DNA of 64,000 nucleotides from Aeromonas taiwanensis (GTDB taxonomy: Bacteria; Pseudomonadota; Gammaproteobacteria; Enterobacterales; Aeromonadaceae): positions 62,001 to 126,000 of the forward strand of contig NZ_CDDD01000056.1 of the NCBI RefSeq assembly GCF_000820165.1, in the 5' to 3' direction. Position numbers and translations under genes: made by a program. The notes under the pieces are model-generated. The model ran no database searches. It was not told the origin of the DNA and was given only the letters and a program-made list of their open reading frames with translations. The first letter of the stretch is position 1. Each line of letters begins with the position of its first letter. Positions 55,003 to 63,706 of the stretch are shown one piece after another.

Positions 55003-56739
55003 TTATGGGTGGCGCCAGCGCTGGGTGCGATCCAGCAGGGCGCGGCTCAAAAAGAGCTGGAGCAGCTTGACGGTGGCGGCGGCCAGCAGGATCAGGGTGG
55101 CCATGGCGGCAGCCGCGGCGGTATCGCCGGAATCCTCCATATTGAGCACGGCGATGGAGGCGAGCACGCTGTCGCTCGAGTAGAGGAAGATCACCGCCGA
55201 GGTGGTGGTCATGGCGTTGACGAACAGATAGATGAAGATCTCCAGCAGGGCCGGCAGGGAGGCGGGCAGGGTGACGCGCCAGAACGCCTTCCAGAGCGGG
55301 ATTCGCAATGAGATGGCCACCAGCTCCAGCTCCTTGGGCAGTTGCTTGAGGCTGGTCAGCGCCGTCATATGGCCCACGGTGTAGTAGTGGATGACGCAGG
55401 AGAGCACCATCAGCGGCAGAGTGCCATAGAGAGTGCCAAAGAGCGGATTGCCGTTGAAAAAGAAGATGTAACCCAGCCCCAGCACCATGCCGGGCACCGC
55501 CAGGGACAGCATGGCCAAGAGGTGCAGCAACTGACGCAGCCATGCAAAGTGGCGTCCCTTCTCCTGCGCCCAGGCCAGCACCATCACCAGCACGGTGCCG
55601 ATAAGCGCGGTATAGAGGCCAAGTTGCAAGGTGTTGGTAAAGGGCTGCCAGCCGTAGACGCTGTTGCTGTCAAAGGCGTAGTGATCCAGTGTCAGCCCAA
55701 GGTTATAGGGCCAGAACTGCACCAGGGAGCCATAAACCGCCATCCCTACCAGCGCCAGAAACAGCAGGGCCCAGAGGGTGCACCAACCGAGGGCCAGCAG
55801 ATCCCGTAGCCGATGGGGTTTGGGCTGATAGGGCACCGCCTTGGTGCTGCTCTGCTCCTGCATCTTGCTGCGCACCCTGTGCTCCAGGGCAAAGCTCAAC
55901 AGTGCCGGTAGCAGCAGAGTGACGCTGGCAACGGCGCCCAGCGAGAAGTTCTGCATCCCGATCACCTGCCGGTAGATGTCGGTGGCCAGCACGCTGTACT
56001 GGCCGCCAATCACCTTGGCCACCCCGAAGTCGCAGATGGTGAGGGTGAAGACCGCGATGGCGGCGCTTAAAAGGCCATAACGGGCGGTGGGCAAGGTGAC
56101 GGTGACAAAGGTGCGCCAGCCGCTGCTGCCCAGCACCCGGGAGGCTTCATAGAGGCGGGCATCGCTCTGACCGAGCGCCGTGATAAGGATCATCAGGGCG
56201 TGGGGGAAGCACCAGAAGCCCAGACCAATGACGATGCCGATGGGGCCGTAGATGCTCTCGCCGCCGAGCAGCCCCTTGGCAACTCCCTGATTGCCGAACC
56301 AGTAGACCAGACTGATGGCGGGCAGCAGGGAGGGCATAAGGAGCGGAATAAGGCCGATGAGGCGAAACAGGGGCTTGCCCGGCATGCAGGTACGGGTGAG
56401 GGCGTAGGCGTAGCCGAAGGCGATGGTCACCACCAGCGCGGTGATCAGCACCCCGAGCCAGAGGGTGTTGCCGATGGTACGCCCCAGATGAGGGGAGTCG
56501 AAGTAGGCGCTGAAGTTGGCAAGCCCCACCCAGAGCCCGTTCTCATCCTGCAGGCTCTTTTGCAGCATGGTGAGCAGGGGCAGCAAGAGGCCCCCTACCA
56601 GCAGGGCGATGCCGAGCACCAGCAGGATCAGTTGCAGCAGCTGATCCCGGCTCCAGCCGAAACAGAGGCGCTGCCAGCGGGCGTCTTGTCGGGTTGTCGT
56701 TGGCGGCAACAGGGAGGAGGTCGCAAGGGGGGCAGTCAT
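55003..56739 (-). CDS. phnU: 2-aminoethylphosphonate ABC transporter permease (double-length PhnU type)
   Basis: A 578-residue permease with two copies of the binding-protein-dependent permease domain in one chain, each with about six spans. EAA-loop sequences are near residue 197 (EASRVLGSSGWRTFVTVTLP) and near 480 (ELVAISLRIPLWKAFWRVTLP). Salmonella PhnU and PhnV are separate ~280-residue proteins; here one protein replaces both, as in the PhnU2-type and iron-type FbpB permeases. The ATG overlaps the phnT stop by 4 bases, so phnT-phnU-oxidoreductase is an operon. Confidence 0.83.
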   Translation of the reverse strand: MTAPLATSSLLPPTTTRQDARWQRLCFGWSRDQLLQLILLVLGIALLVGGLLLPLLTMLQKSLQDENGLWVGLANFSAYFDSPHLGRTIGNTLWLGVLITALVVTIAFGYAYALTRTCMPGKPLFRLIGLIPLLMPSLLPAISLVYWFGNQGVAKGLLGGESIYGPIGIVIGLGFWCFPHALMILITALGQSDARLYEASRVLGSSGWRTFVTVTLPTARYGLLSAAIAVFTLTICDFGVAKVIGGQYSVLATDIYRQVIGMQNFSLGAVASVTLLLPALLSFALEHRVRSKMQEQSSTKAVPYQPKPHRLRDLLALGWCTLWALLFLALVGMAVYGSLVQFWPYNLGLTLDHYAFDSNSVYGWQPFTNTLQLGLYTALIGTVLVMVLAWAQEKGRHFAWLRQLLHLLAMLSLAVPGMVLGLGYIFFFNGNPLFGTLYGTLPLMVLSCVIHYYTVGHMTALTSLKQLPKELELVAISLRIPLWKAFWRVTLPASLPALLEIFIYLFVNAMTTTSAVIFLYSSDSVLASIAVLNMEDSGDTAAAAAMATLILLAAATVKLLQLFLSRALLDRTQRWRHP

Positions 56740-57830
56740 GGGCGCTCTCCTTCAAACAGTTGCATCGCCGCGACGGGCCAATGCAGGGAGCAGCGCATGC
56801 CGCTGCGCCAGCCACCCTGCTCGTGTTTGGGCAGCTCGTGGGTGGGGCGCTCCACCAGAATTTGCTGCGGGCCCAGATAGGTGTCGGCGATGCAGATAAG
56901 GCGCTGGGCGGCGCCGAGAAACTCCACTTGCTCGATGGTTGCTTCAACGCCATGTTGCCCAAGACAGGGCTCGCTCGGCGTACCCAGAGTGATCGCCTCG
57001 GGGCGGATCGCCACCTGCAATTTGCTGCCAGGGTTGGCCTGGTTGGCGAGCGGCAGGGGGTGTTCATTGAGGCGCACCTGGGTGGGGCCGAGCACCAGGG
57101 TCTCGAGGAAGTTCATGGTGCCGACAAAGCTTGCCACGAAGCGGCTCGAAGGCCTGTGGTAGATCTCCTGCGGGGTGCCCACCTGGACGATGCGACCGCC
57201 CTCCATCACCACGATGCGGTCGGCCATGGTCAGCGCCTCTTCCTGATCGTGGGTCACCATGATGGTGGTGATGCCAAGGCGCTGCTGCAGGGCGCGGATC
57301 TCGCTGCGAAGGTGGGTGCGCACCAGCGCATCCAGCGCGCTGAGGGGTTCGTCCAGCAACAACAGACCGGGGGAGAGGGCGAGCGCGCGGGCCAGCGCTA
57401 CCCGCTGCTGCTGGCCGCCGGAGATCTGGCTCGGGTACTTGTGGGACTGGGCAGTGAGACCCACCAGCCCCAGCCAGTGATCGACCCGCTCCTTGATGAG
57501 ATCCCGCGCCAGCCTCTGATTCTCGAGGCCGAAGGCGATGTTCTGGGCCACCGTCAGGTTGGGGAAGAGGGCGTAGGACTGGAACACGATGCCAAAATCG
57601 CGCTGCTGGGGCGGCAGTTGGGAGATATTGCGCCCCCCTTGCCAGATCTCGCCGCTGTCCGGCAGATCCAGCCCGGCGATGGCTCTGAGCAGGGTGGTCT
57701 TGCCACAGCCGGAGGGGCCGAGAAAACAGATAAACTCTCCCGGCTCAATGGTCAGGGAGATCCCCTTGAGGGCCTGAAAAGCGCCGAACTGCTTGTTGAG
57801 GTGTTGGATGTCCAGATAGGGCTGGGTCAT
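56736..57830 (-). CDS. phnT: 2-aminoethylphosphonate ABC transporter ATP-binding protein
   Basis: A 364-residue importer ATPase with Walker A GPSGCGKTT (near residue 36), signature ISGGQQQRVALARAL (near 135), Walker B LLLLDEPLSALDA and H-loop TIMVTHDQEEALTMAD (near 193). The extra C-terminal TOBE-like domain (residues ~240-364) is typical of the Pot/Fbp/PhnT class. A palindrome of the PhnR-operator type lies 21 bases before the start codon, and a phnS terminator lies upstream, so this operon starts here. Confidence 0.87.
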   Translation of the reverse strand: MTQPYLDIQHLNKQFGAFQALKGISLTIEPGEFICFLGPSGCGKTTLLRAIAGLDLPDSGEIWQGGRNISQLPPQQRDFGIVFQSYALFPNLTVAQNIAFGLENQRLARDLIKERVDHWLGLVGLTAQSHKYPSQISGGQQQRVALARALALSPGLLLLDEPLSALDALVRTHLRSEIRALQQRLGITTIMVTHDQEEALTMADRIVVMEGGRIVQVGTPQEIYHRPSSRFVASFVGTMNFLETLVLGPTQVRLNEHPLPLANQANPGSKLQVAIRPEAITLGTPSEPCLGQHGVEATIEQVEFLGAAQRLICIADTYLGPQQILVERPTHELPKHEQGGWRSGMRCSLHWPVAAMQLFEGERP

Positions 57831-57850
57831 GGTGCGACTCGCTACTGATT

Positions 57851-57862
57851 TGGTATATACCA
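57851..57862 (-). promoter_or_regulatory. PhnR-type operator before phnT
   Basis: TGGTATATACCA is a perfect 12-bp palindrome, identical to the one before phnW, and lies 20 bases before the phnT start. Confidence 0.75.
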
Positions 57863-58009
57863 GTTTGCGGATGAAGTGTGACGGTCAGGTGATCGGGGGA
57901 TGACGGCTTGATGACAGTCAGATGACATCGGGTCGCCAGCAGCTAGCTTGGTCGCTTGTGGATGAGTTAGGTGCCACCCATTGAGGACGACACAAACACG
58001 TGAGGCGAT

Positions 58010-58043
58010 GCCAAAAAGAGAAGGCCAACCTGGGTTGGCCTTC
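58010..58043 (-). terminator. Terminator after phnS
   Basis: GAAGGCCAACC (58020-58030) pairs with GGTTGGCCTTC (58033-58043). On the minus strand it is followed by TCTTTTTGG, so it should end the phnS transcript before phnT. Confidence 0.82.
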
Positions 58044-58101
58044 GGCAATCTGTTTATCGCCCTGGGTGCATTGGCATTGCTCAAACCAGCCCCCAGCGGG
58101 A

Positions 58102-59121
58102 TTACTGCTTGGCTTCGGTCTTGCCGTCGAAGCTGGCGCTCCACTGGGCCAGGATGGCGTTGCGCTCGCGGGCAGCCCAGCCAAAGTCGTTGTCGATCAT
58201 CTGGCTGTTGATGTCCACCGGATAGCCGGCTCTGGGCTTGGCCATCTCCGGGATGGCGACCACGGCGAACGACTTGTTGTAGAGGGCGTTGGCCTGTTCG
58301 GTGGCGGCAAAGTCGAGCAGCTGTTTGGCGGCCTCCAGCTTGGGGGTGCCCTTGATGATGGCGGCGGCTTCCATGTCCCAGCCCGAACCCTCTTTCGGGA
58401 ACACCACCTCGATGGGGGCTCCCTTGGCCTTGAGGCTGGTGGCCGGGAAGTCAAAGGAGATACCGATCACCGTCTCGCCGCTGGCGGCCAGCTTGCAGGG
58501 GGCCGAACCCGAGTGGGTGTAGCGGTCGATGTTCTGGTGCAGACCGTTCATAAATTGCCAGCCCTGCTGCTCGCCCATGGTCTGCAGCCAGCCGGCGACG
58601 CTCAGGTAGCCGGTGCCGGAGGAGCTGGGGTTGGGCATGATCACCTTGCCCTTGTAGACGGGCTTGGTGAGATCGGCCCAGCTAGTCGGCGCCGGGATCC
58701 CCTGTTTCTCCGCCTCTACCTTGTTGAAGCAAATGGCGCTGAAGAAAGCGTCCAGACCGATCCAGTGGGGCTCGGCCTTGCTGTCGCGAAAGCGGCTGTC
58801 GAGCCTCTCCAGCCCTTTGGGAGCGTAACCGGTCAACATCTGCTGCTGATCGAGCTGCATCAGGCTGGTGGCGGCCAGACCCCACACCACGTCCGCTTTG
58901 GGCTGGGCTTTTTCCGCCAGCAAGCGGGCGGTGACCACGCCGGTGGAGTCGCGCACCCACTTGATGTTGATGTCCGGATGCTGGCGCTCGAACGCGGTTT
59001 TCAGCTCGCCGAGCTGCTCCGGTTCGAAGGCGGTGTAGACGGTGAGATCGGTGGCAGCCAGTGCCGGGGCTGTCATGGCGGTCAGCACGGCGGCGGCCAG
59101 CAGATGGGTTCCCTGTTTCAT
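58102..59121 (-). CDS. phnS: 2-aminoethylphosphonate-binding periplasmic protein
   Basis: A 339-residue solute-binding protein with a signal peptide (KQGTHLLAAAVLTAMTAPALA, cleavage near residue 22). The mature part ATDLTVYTAFEPEQLGELKTAFERQHP is the Fbp/PhnS-type opening. VIMPNPSSSGTGYLS (near residue 178) is the phosphonate-contact stretch of this group. It starts at the ATG 59121, with GGAG six bases upstream; an ATG at 59133 lacks a site. A PhnR-type palindrome precedes it and a terminator follows it, so it is a separate transcription unit, presumably made in excess of the transporter. Confidence 0.85.
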   Translation of the reverse strand: MKQGTHLLAAAVLTAMTAPALAATDLTVYTAFEPEQLGELKTAFERQHPDINIKWVRDSTGVVTARLLAEKAQPKADVVWGLAATSLMQLDQQQMLTGYAPKGLERLDSRFRDSKAEPHWIGLDAFFSAICFNKVEAEKQGIPAPTSWADLTKPVYKGKVIMPNPSSSGTGYLSVAGWLQTMGEQQGWQFMNGLHQNIDRYTHSGSAPCKLAASGETVIGISFDFPATSLKAKGAPIEVVFPKEGSGWDMEAAAIIKGTPKLEAAKQLLDFAATEQANALYNKSFAVVAIPEMAKPRAGYPVDINSQMIDNDFGWAARERNAILAQWSASFDGKTEAKQ

Positions 59122-59144
59122 CCTCTTCTCCATGTCGGTTGGAT

Positions 59145-59156
59145 TGGTATAAACCA
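59145..59156 (-). promoter_or_regulatory. PhnR-type operator before phnS
   Basis: TGGTATAAACCA differs from the perfect palindrome at one position and lies 23 bases before the phnS start. Confidence 0.7.
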
Positions 59157-59226
59157 GATTGGTCGAGAGAGAGGCTAGGGGAGCTTTATTACGATCCTGT
59201 GACGGCCCCGTGACGTTTTGCCTACG

Positions 59227-59934
59227 TCACTCCTGGGTATCCACCTCGATCTCCAGGCTGTCGTGGCGCCAGTACTCCAGATCGAAGTCGAGTACCCGGC
59301 CGTGCTGATCGAAGTTGAGTCGCTCCAGGCGCAGGGCGGGTAGCCCGGCGGTAGCCCCGAGCGCCTTGGCCACCTCGTCCGGCAGGGCAGTGGGGAAGAA
59401 GCGCACCTGCATGCGGGCGTAAAGAAGATCGTAATGGGCCTGGTAGGTCTCGGTCAGGCTGCCGTTGAGATCCAGCTCCAGCAGGCCGGGCACCCGCTCT
59501 GGCAGGCAATGGTTCTCGCAATAGCAGATGGCGCGCCCGTTGGCGTAGCGCAGCCGCTTGAGCAGAAACAGGCTGTCGAATGGCTTGAGCTGCAGCCGTA
59601 CCATCAGCGCCGGCGGCACCGCCTGGCGGCTTTTTTCCAGGAGCTCGGTGCGTGGCTCACCCCCTTGCTCGCGCACTATCTGGTGAAAGTTGGAGGTGCG
59701 TCTGGGATTGAGGCGAAAGCGCGGCGGAGTGACGAACCAGCCGCGGCGATCCTCCCGATAGATAAGGCCGTTGGCCTCCAGCTGTACCAGCGCCTCGCGG
59801 ATGGTGACCCGGGTGGTGCCGTAGAGTTCCCCCAGCAGCCGCTCGGAGGGGAGCTTGTCGTTGGGGGCCAGGCCCCCCGCCAGGATCTGGTTGGCGAGGG
59901 CATCCTTGATCTGCAGGTATTGGGGTTTGCTCAT
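59227..59934 (-). CDS. phnR: GntR-family (UTRA) phosphonate regulator
   Basis: A 235-residue regulator. The N-terminal winged helix ([40 protein letters not shown] region, residues ~14-53) is GntR type and the rest is a UTRA effector domain ([22 protein letters not shown] and later). The ATG at 59934 has AGGG ahead of it; the frame runs to 60177 but that part overlaps phnW promoters. It lies between phnS and phnW and is flanked by the four palindromes. I infer it represses the cluster until an aminophosphonate-derived effector binds. Confidence 0.88.
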   Translation of the reverse strand: MSKPQYLQIKDALANQILAGGLAPNDKLPSERLLGELYGTTRVTIREALVQLEANGLIYREDRRGWFVTPPRFRLNPRRTSNFHQIVREQGGEPRTELLEKSRQAVPPALMVRLQLKPFDSLFLLKRLRYANGRAICYCENHCLPERVPGLLELDLNGSLTETYQAHYDLLYARMQVRFFPTALPDEVAKALGATAGLPALRLERLNFDQHGRVLDFDLEYWRHDSLEIEVDTQE

Positions 59935-60013
59935 GAAAGTCCCTGGTTGTGCAATGAGTTGGGCACAGGTCTGGTCGTCGATCCGGTCGCTAAACAGAGG
60001 TGTCAAAGTACAT

Positions 60014-60025
60014 TGGTAAAGACCA
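60014..60025. promoter_or_regulatory. PhnR-type operator in the phnR-phnW spacer
   Basis: TGGTAAAGACCA keeps both half-sites of the palindrome and lies 79 bases before the phnR start, so it may mediate autoregulation. Confidence 0.6.
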
Positions 60026-60110
60026 GTGTTGCCCCTGTGGTTCTGGCTTCCTAGATTATCGCGATCACGGCGCCGAAAATGAATTTTTTGTTGCACGTAA
60101 GGGCACCCCT

Positions 60111-60161
60111 TTGACCTTGGCGGGGCTGTTACCCACAATGCGCTCAATCTGGTATATACCA
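60111..60161 (+). promoter_or_regulatory. phnW promoter with PhnR-type operator
   Basis: TTGACC (60111-60116) and CACAAT (60134-60139) are 17 bases apart. The perfect palindrome TGGTATATACCA (60150-60161) falls just after the expected start point and 14 bases before the phnW ATG, in position for repression. AAAAGGAG after it is the phnW ribosome site. Confidence 0.65.
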
Positions 60162-60175
60162 AAAGGAGCGAAGTC

Positions 60176-61318
60176 ATGACCCATATTCCTGCGGCCCCTG
60201 CCGCCGCCGATTACCTGCTGCTGACCCCGGGCCCCCTCTCGACCACCGCGACTGTGCGTGCCGCCATGCTGCAAGACAGTTGCACCTGGGATGCGGACTA
60301 CAACCAGGGGGTGGTGGAGCCCATTCGCCGCGAGCTGGTGCGCCTCGCCACCGGCCCGGAATATGAAAGCGACTACAGCGCCGTGCTGCTGCAGGGGAGC
60401 GGCAGCTATGTGGTGGAGAGCGTGCTGGGCTCGGCCATCGGCGTCGATGAGTGCCTGCTGATCATCAACAATGGTGCCTACGGTGCCCGCATGGGGGAGA
60501 TGGCCCGCTGTCTTGGCCTGCGCCACCATGAGCTCGACTGCGGCGAGACAACCCGCCCGGAACCCGCAGCCATCGAGGCCATGTTGGCGCGCCACCCCGA
60601 GATCACCCATCTGGCCATGGTGCACTGCGAGACCACCACCGGCATGCTCAACCCCCTTGAGGAGGTGGCCGAGCTCTGCCAGCGCCGCGGCATCCGCCTG
60701 ATCGTCGATGCCATGAGCAGCTTTGGCGGCATCCCCATCGACATGGGGCGCCTTGGCATCGAGTTTCTCATCAGCTCCGCCAACAAGTGCATTCAGGGGG
60801 TGCCGGGTTTTGGCTTCGTCATCGCCCGCCGCACCGCGCTCACGGCCTGCGCCGGTCGTGCCCGTTCGGTCTCCCTTGACCTGCACGCCCAGTGGCAGAC
60901 CATGGAGCAGCAGGGGGGCAAGTGGCGCTTTACCTCGCCCACCCATACCGTGCTCGCCTTTGCCCAGGCTCTGCGCGAGCTGGAAGAGGAGGGCGGGATC
61001 GACGCCCGCCATCAGCGTTACAGCGAGAATCAGCGCACCCTGGTGGATGGCATGGCCGCCCTCGGTTTTGCGCCGCTGCTGCCAGAGGAGTGGCAATCCC
61101 CCATCATCACCGCCTTCTACTCCCCAGCCCACCCGGATTACCGCTTCGCCGACTTCTACCAGCGGCTCAAGGGGCAGGGCTTTGTCATCTATCCGGGCAA
61201 GGTCTCCCAGGCCGATTGCTTCCGTATCGGCAATATCGGTGACGTGACGCCAGAGCGGGTGCGCGGCTTGCTCGCGGCCATGGCCAGCGCCTGCTACTGG
61301 CAGGGGGACGCACGATGA
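60176..61318 (+). CDS. phnW: 2-aminoethylphosphonate-pyruvate transaminase
   Basis: A 380-residue fold-type I PLP enzyme that moves the amino group of 2-aminoethylphosphonate to pyruvate, giving phosphonoacetaldehyde and alanine. [19 protein letters not shown] at the start, [15 protein letters not shown]-type Asp (here [15 protein letters not shown] near residue 178) and the Schiff-base Lys in [15 protein letters not shown] (near 200) are clear. AAAAGGAG lies before the ATG. Its stop overlaps the pbfA start (ATGA), so the two are translated together. Confidence 0.94.
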   Translation: MTHIPAAPAAADYLLLTPGPLSTTATVRAAMLQDSCTWDADYNQGVVEPIRRELVRLATGPEYESDYSAVLLQGSGSYVVESVLGSAIGVDECLLIINNGAYGARMGEMARCLGLRHHELDCGETTRPEPAAIEAMLARHPEITHLAMVHCETTTGMLNPLEEVAELCQRRGIRLIVDAMSSFGGIPIDMGRLGIEFLISSANKCIQGVPGFGFVIARRTALTACAGRARSVSLDLHAQWQTMEQQGGKWRFTSPTHTVLAFAQALRELEEEGGIDARHQRYSENQRTLVDGMAALGFAPLLPEEWQSPIITAFYSPAHPDYRFADFYQRLKGQGFVIYPGKVSQADCFRIGNIGDVTPERVRGLLAAMASACYWQGDAR

Positions 61319-62754
61319 CGAGCCAAGCGCTTCACGGTCACGATCTGCGTGGCCACGATTTGCATGACCATAAGCTGCACGGCAGCGGCCGCGCCGACAG
61401 CGAAGGGGACATAAACCTCGGCGAGGGGCGGACGCGCTGGTGGGCGGCTCAGAGCGAGGTGATACAGGCCGGATTGGCGGAGGATAGCCGCTACTTTCTC
61501 CATCAGGCGCTCTCCACCCCCTGTCTGGACTTGCTTGAGGGAGCGCAGGGGAGCTGGCTGACCAGCGTATCGGGCAAGCGTTACCTCGATTTTCACGGTA
61601 ACAGCGTTCATCAGCTGGGTCACGGCCACCCCAGGGTGGTGGCCGCGGTGCAGCAGCAACTCGCCGCTTTGTCGTTTGCGCCCCGCCGCTACACCCATCG
61701 GGTCGCCATCGACTGTGCCCGTACCCTGGCCGAGCTGGCCCCCGGCGATCTCAACCGGGTGCTGTTCGCCCCCGGCGGCAGCGAGGTGGTGGGGATTGCC
61801 CTGAAGCTCGCCCGCTTTATCACCGGCAACAGCAAGGTGGTGTCCCTGTGGGATGCCTTTCACGGCGCCTCCCTCGATGCCATCTCGGTCGGCGGCGAGG
61901 CCTGTTTTCGTGCCGGTATGGGCCCCTTGATGGCCGGAGTGGAGCGTATTCCGCCCCCCACCCGCTATCGCGGCGTCTGGTATCGCGGCGAGGGGGATGA
62001 TCTGCACTACGCCGATTATCTGGAATACGTCATCGAGAAGGAGGGAGGAATCGGCGCCTTTATCGCCGAGCCCATCCGCAACACCGATGTGCAGGTGCCC
62101 TCAAGGGCATATTGGCAGCGGGTGCGGGAGATCTGCGATCGCCACCAGGTGCTGCTGATCGTCGACGAGATCCCCAATGCCCTGGGTCGCACCGGCCACT
62201 GGTTCAGCTTCGAAGAGTTCGGCATCGAGCCTGACATCATCTGCCTGGGCAAGGGGCTGGGGGGCGGGGTGGTGCCGTTTGCCGCGCTCATCACTCGCGA
62301 TCGTTTCAATCAGGCGGCGGCTATTTCGCTCGGTCACTACACCCACGAGAAGAGCCCCGTCGGCTGTGCGGCGGCCCTCGCCACCATCGCCACCATCCGT
62401 GAAGAGGGACTGCTGGAAAAAGCGCGGGAGGACGGCCGCTTTATGGCGCGCGAGCTTGCGGCGCTTGCCGAGCGCCACCCTCTGATCGGCCAGGTGCGCG
62501 GTATCGGTTTGCTCTGGGCGCTCGATCTGGTGGTCGATCATCAGAGTCGAGCTCGAAACAGCGAGGCCGCCGAGCGGCTGCTCTACCGCTGTCTGGAACT
62601 CGGGCTCAGCTTCAAGGTCTCCCAGGGCAATGTCATCCAGCTCTCGCCCCCGCTCAATATCGCTCGCGCCGAGCTGGTGCGCGCCATCGCCATTCTGGAT
62701 CGCGCCCTTGGCGAGATCGCGCTTTCACCGAAACAGGAAGATCACCATGACTGA
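61315..62754 (+). CDS. pbfA: (R)-1-hydroxy-2-aminoethylphosphonate ammonia-lyase
   Basis: A 479-residue class III aminotransferase-fold PLP enzyme. In phosphonate clusters with phnW and phnX this family is PbfA, which eliminates ammonia from (R)-1-hydroxy-2-aminoethylphosphonate to give phosphonoacetaldehyde. Visible motifs are [18 protein letters not shown] near residue 92, [12 protein letters not shown] (cofactor Asp) near 283 and the PLP Lys in [14 protein letters not shown] (near 310). The N-terminus carries six His in the first 22 residues, unusual for the family. It overlaps phnW by 4 and phnX by 8 bases. The enzymatic assignment rests on family and context. Confidence 0.82.
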   Translation: MTSQALHGHDLRGHDLHDHKLHGSGRADSEGDINLGEGRTRWWAAQSEVIQAGLAEDSRYFLHQALSTPCLDLLEGAQGSWLTSVSGKRYLDFHGNSVHQLGHGHPRVVAAVQQQLAALSFAPRRYTHRVAIDCARTLAELAPGDLNRVLFAPGGSEVVGIALKLARFITGNSKVVSLWDAFHGASLDAISVGGEACFRAGMGPLMAGVERIPPPTRYRGVWYRGEGDDLHYADYLEYVIEKEGGIGAFIAEPIRNTDVQVPSRAYWQRVREICDRHQVLLIVDEIPNALGRTGHWFSFEEFGIEPDIICLGKGLGGGVVPFAALITRDRFNQAAAISLGHYTHEKSPVGCAAALATIATIREEGLLEKAREDGRFMARELAALAERHPLIGQVRGIGLLWALDLVVDHQSRARNSEAAERLLYRCLELGLSFKVSQGNVIQLSPPLNIARAELVRAIAILDRALGEIALSPKQEDHHD

Positions 62755-63586
62755 CTTGCAGATTGCCATCCAACCGACCACCGACGTGGAGGCGCTGATC
62801 CTCGACTGGGCCGGTACCGTCATCGATTTCGGCTCCTTCGCCCCCACCTCCATCTTCGTCGAGGCCTTCGCCCGCGCCTATGACTTCCCCGTGACCCTGG
62901 ATGAGGCGCGCCAGCCCATGGGGCTGGGCAAATGGGATCATATCGCGACGCTGGGCCGTCTGCCCTCGGTGGATGCCCGCTGGCAGGCCCGCTTCGGCCA
63001 CCCCATGAGTCACGCCGAGGTGGACCACCTCTATCACACCTTTATGCCGCTGCAGATCGCCGCCGTGACCCGCTTCGCCGCCCCCATCCCGGGTGTGTTG
63101 CCGGTGCTGGATGGGCTGCGAGCACAAGGGCTGCGGATCGGCTCCTGTTCCGGTTATCCCCGTCCGGTAATGGAGGCGCTGGTGCCGGCGGCGGCCGCTC
63201 ACGGCTATCACCCGGATCACTGGGTCGCCACCGATGACCTCAAGGCGGGCGGTCGCCCCGGCCCCTGGATGGCGCTGGCCAATGTGATTGAGCTGGGAAT
63301 AAGCGCCGTGCATCGCTGCATCAAGGTGGATGATGCCGTGCCGGGCATCAGCGAAGGGTTGAACGCGGGCATGTGGACCGTGGGATTGTCGGTTTCCGGC
63401 AACGAGTTTGGCGCCACCTGGGAGGAGTTCGCCGCCATGAGCGACGCCGAAATCGCCGAGAGGCGCGCACCAGCGGAGGCCAAACTGCGGGCGGCGGGAG
63501 CGCATTACGTCATCGACACCCTGGCGGACATCGCCCCGGTCATCGCCGATATCAACCGCCGTCTGGCGGCAGGGGAGCGGCCCTGA
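62747..63586 (+). CDS. phnX: Phosphonoacetaldehyde hydrolase (phosphonatase)
   Basis: A 279-residue HAD-superfamily enzyme that cleaves the C-P bond of phosphonoacetaldehyde to acetaldehyde and phosphate. The nucleophile Asp is in [11 protein letters not shown] (residues ~17-27), and the Schiff-base Lys in [10 protein letters not shown] (near 61) binds the aldehyde. [12 protein letters not shown] near 128 and [22 protein letters not shown] near 190 are also typical. AGGA at 62735-62738 supports the ATG at 62747. It ends the phnW-pbfA-phnX operon. Confidence 0.95.
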   Translation: MTDLQIAIQPTTDVEALILDWAGTVIDFGSFAPTSIFVEAFARAYDFPVTLDEARQPMGLGKWDHIATLGRLPSVDARWQARFGHPMSHAEVDHLYHTFMPLQIAAVTRFAAPIPGVLPVLDGLRAQGLRIGSCSGYPRPVMEALVPAAAAHGYHPDHWVATDDLKAGGRPGPWMALANVIELGISAVHRCIKVDDAVPGISEGLNAGMWTVGLSVSGNEFGATWEEFAAMSDAEIAERRAPAEAKLRAAGAHYVIDTLADIAPVIADINRRLAAGERP

Positions 63587-63661
63587 ACAAGGCGGGTGAG
63601 AGGAGGGGGGGACGACCTTGCCTGCAGGTTTTCAGGCCATGCTCCCTGACTATCAGGCATA

Positions 63662-63689
63662 AAAAAACCGGCGCCCAGGCGCCGGTTTT
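63662..63689. terminator. Bidirectional terminator between phnX and pflB
   Basis: AAAAACCGGCGCC (63662-63674) pairs with GGCGCCGGTTTTT (63677-63689), with A and T tracts for both directions. Confidence 0.92.
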
Positions 63690-63706
63690 TGTTCACCGAG
63701 ACTCTA

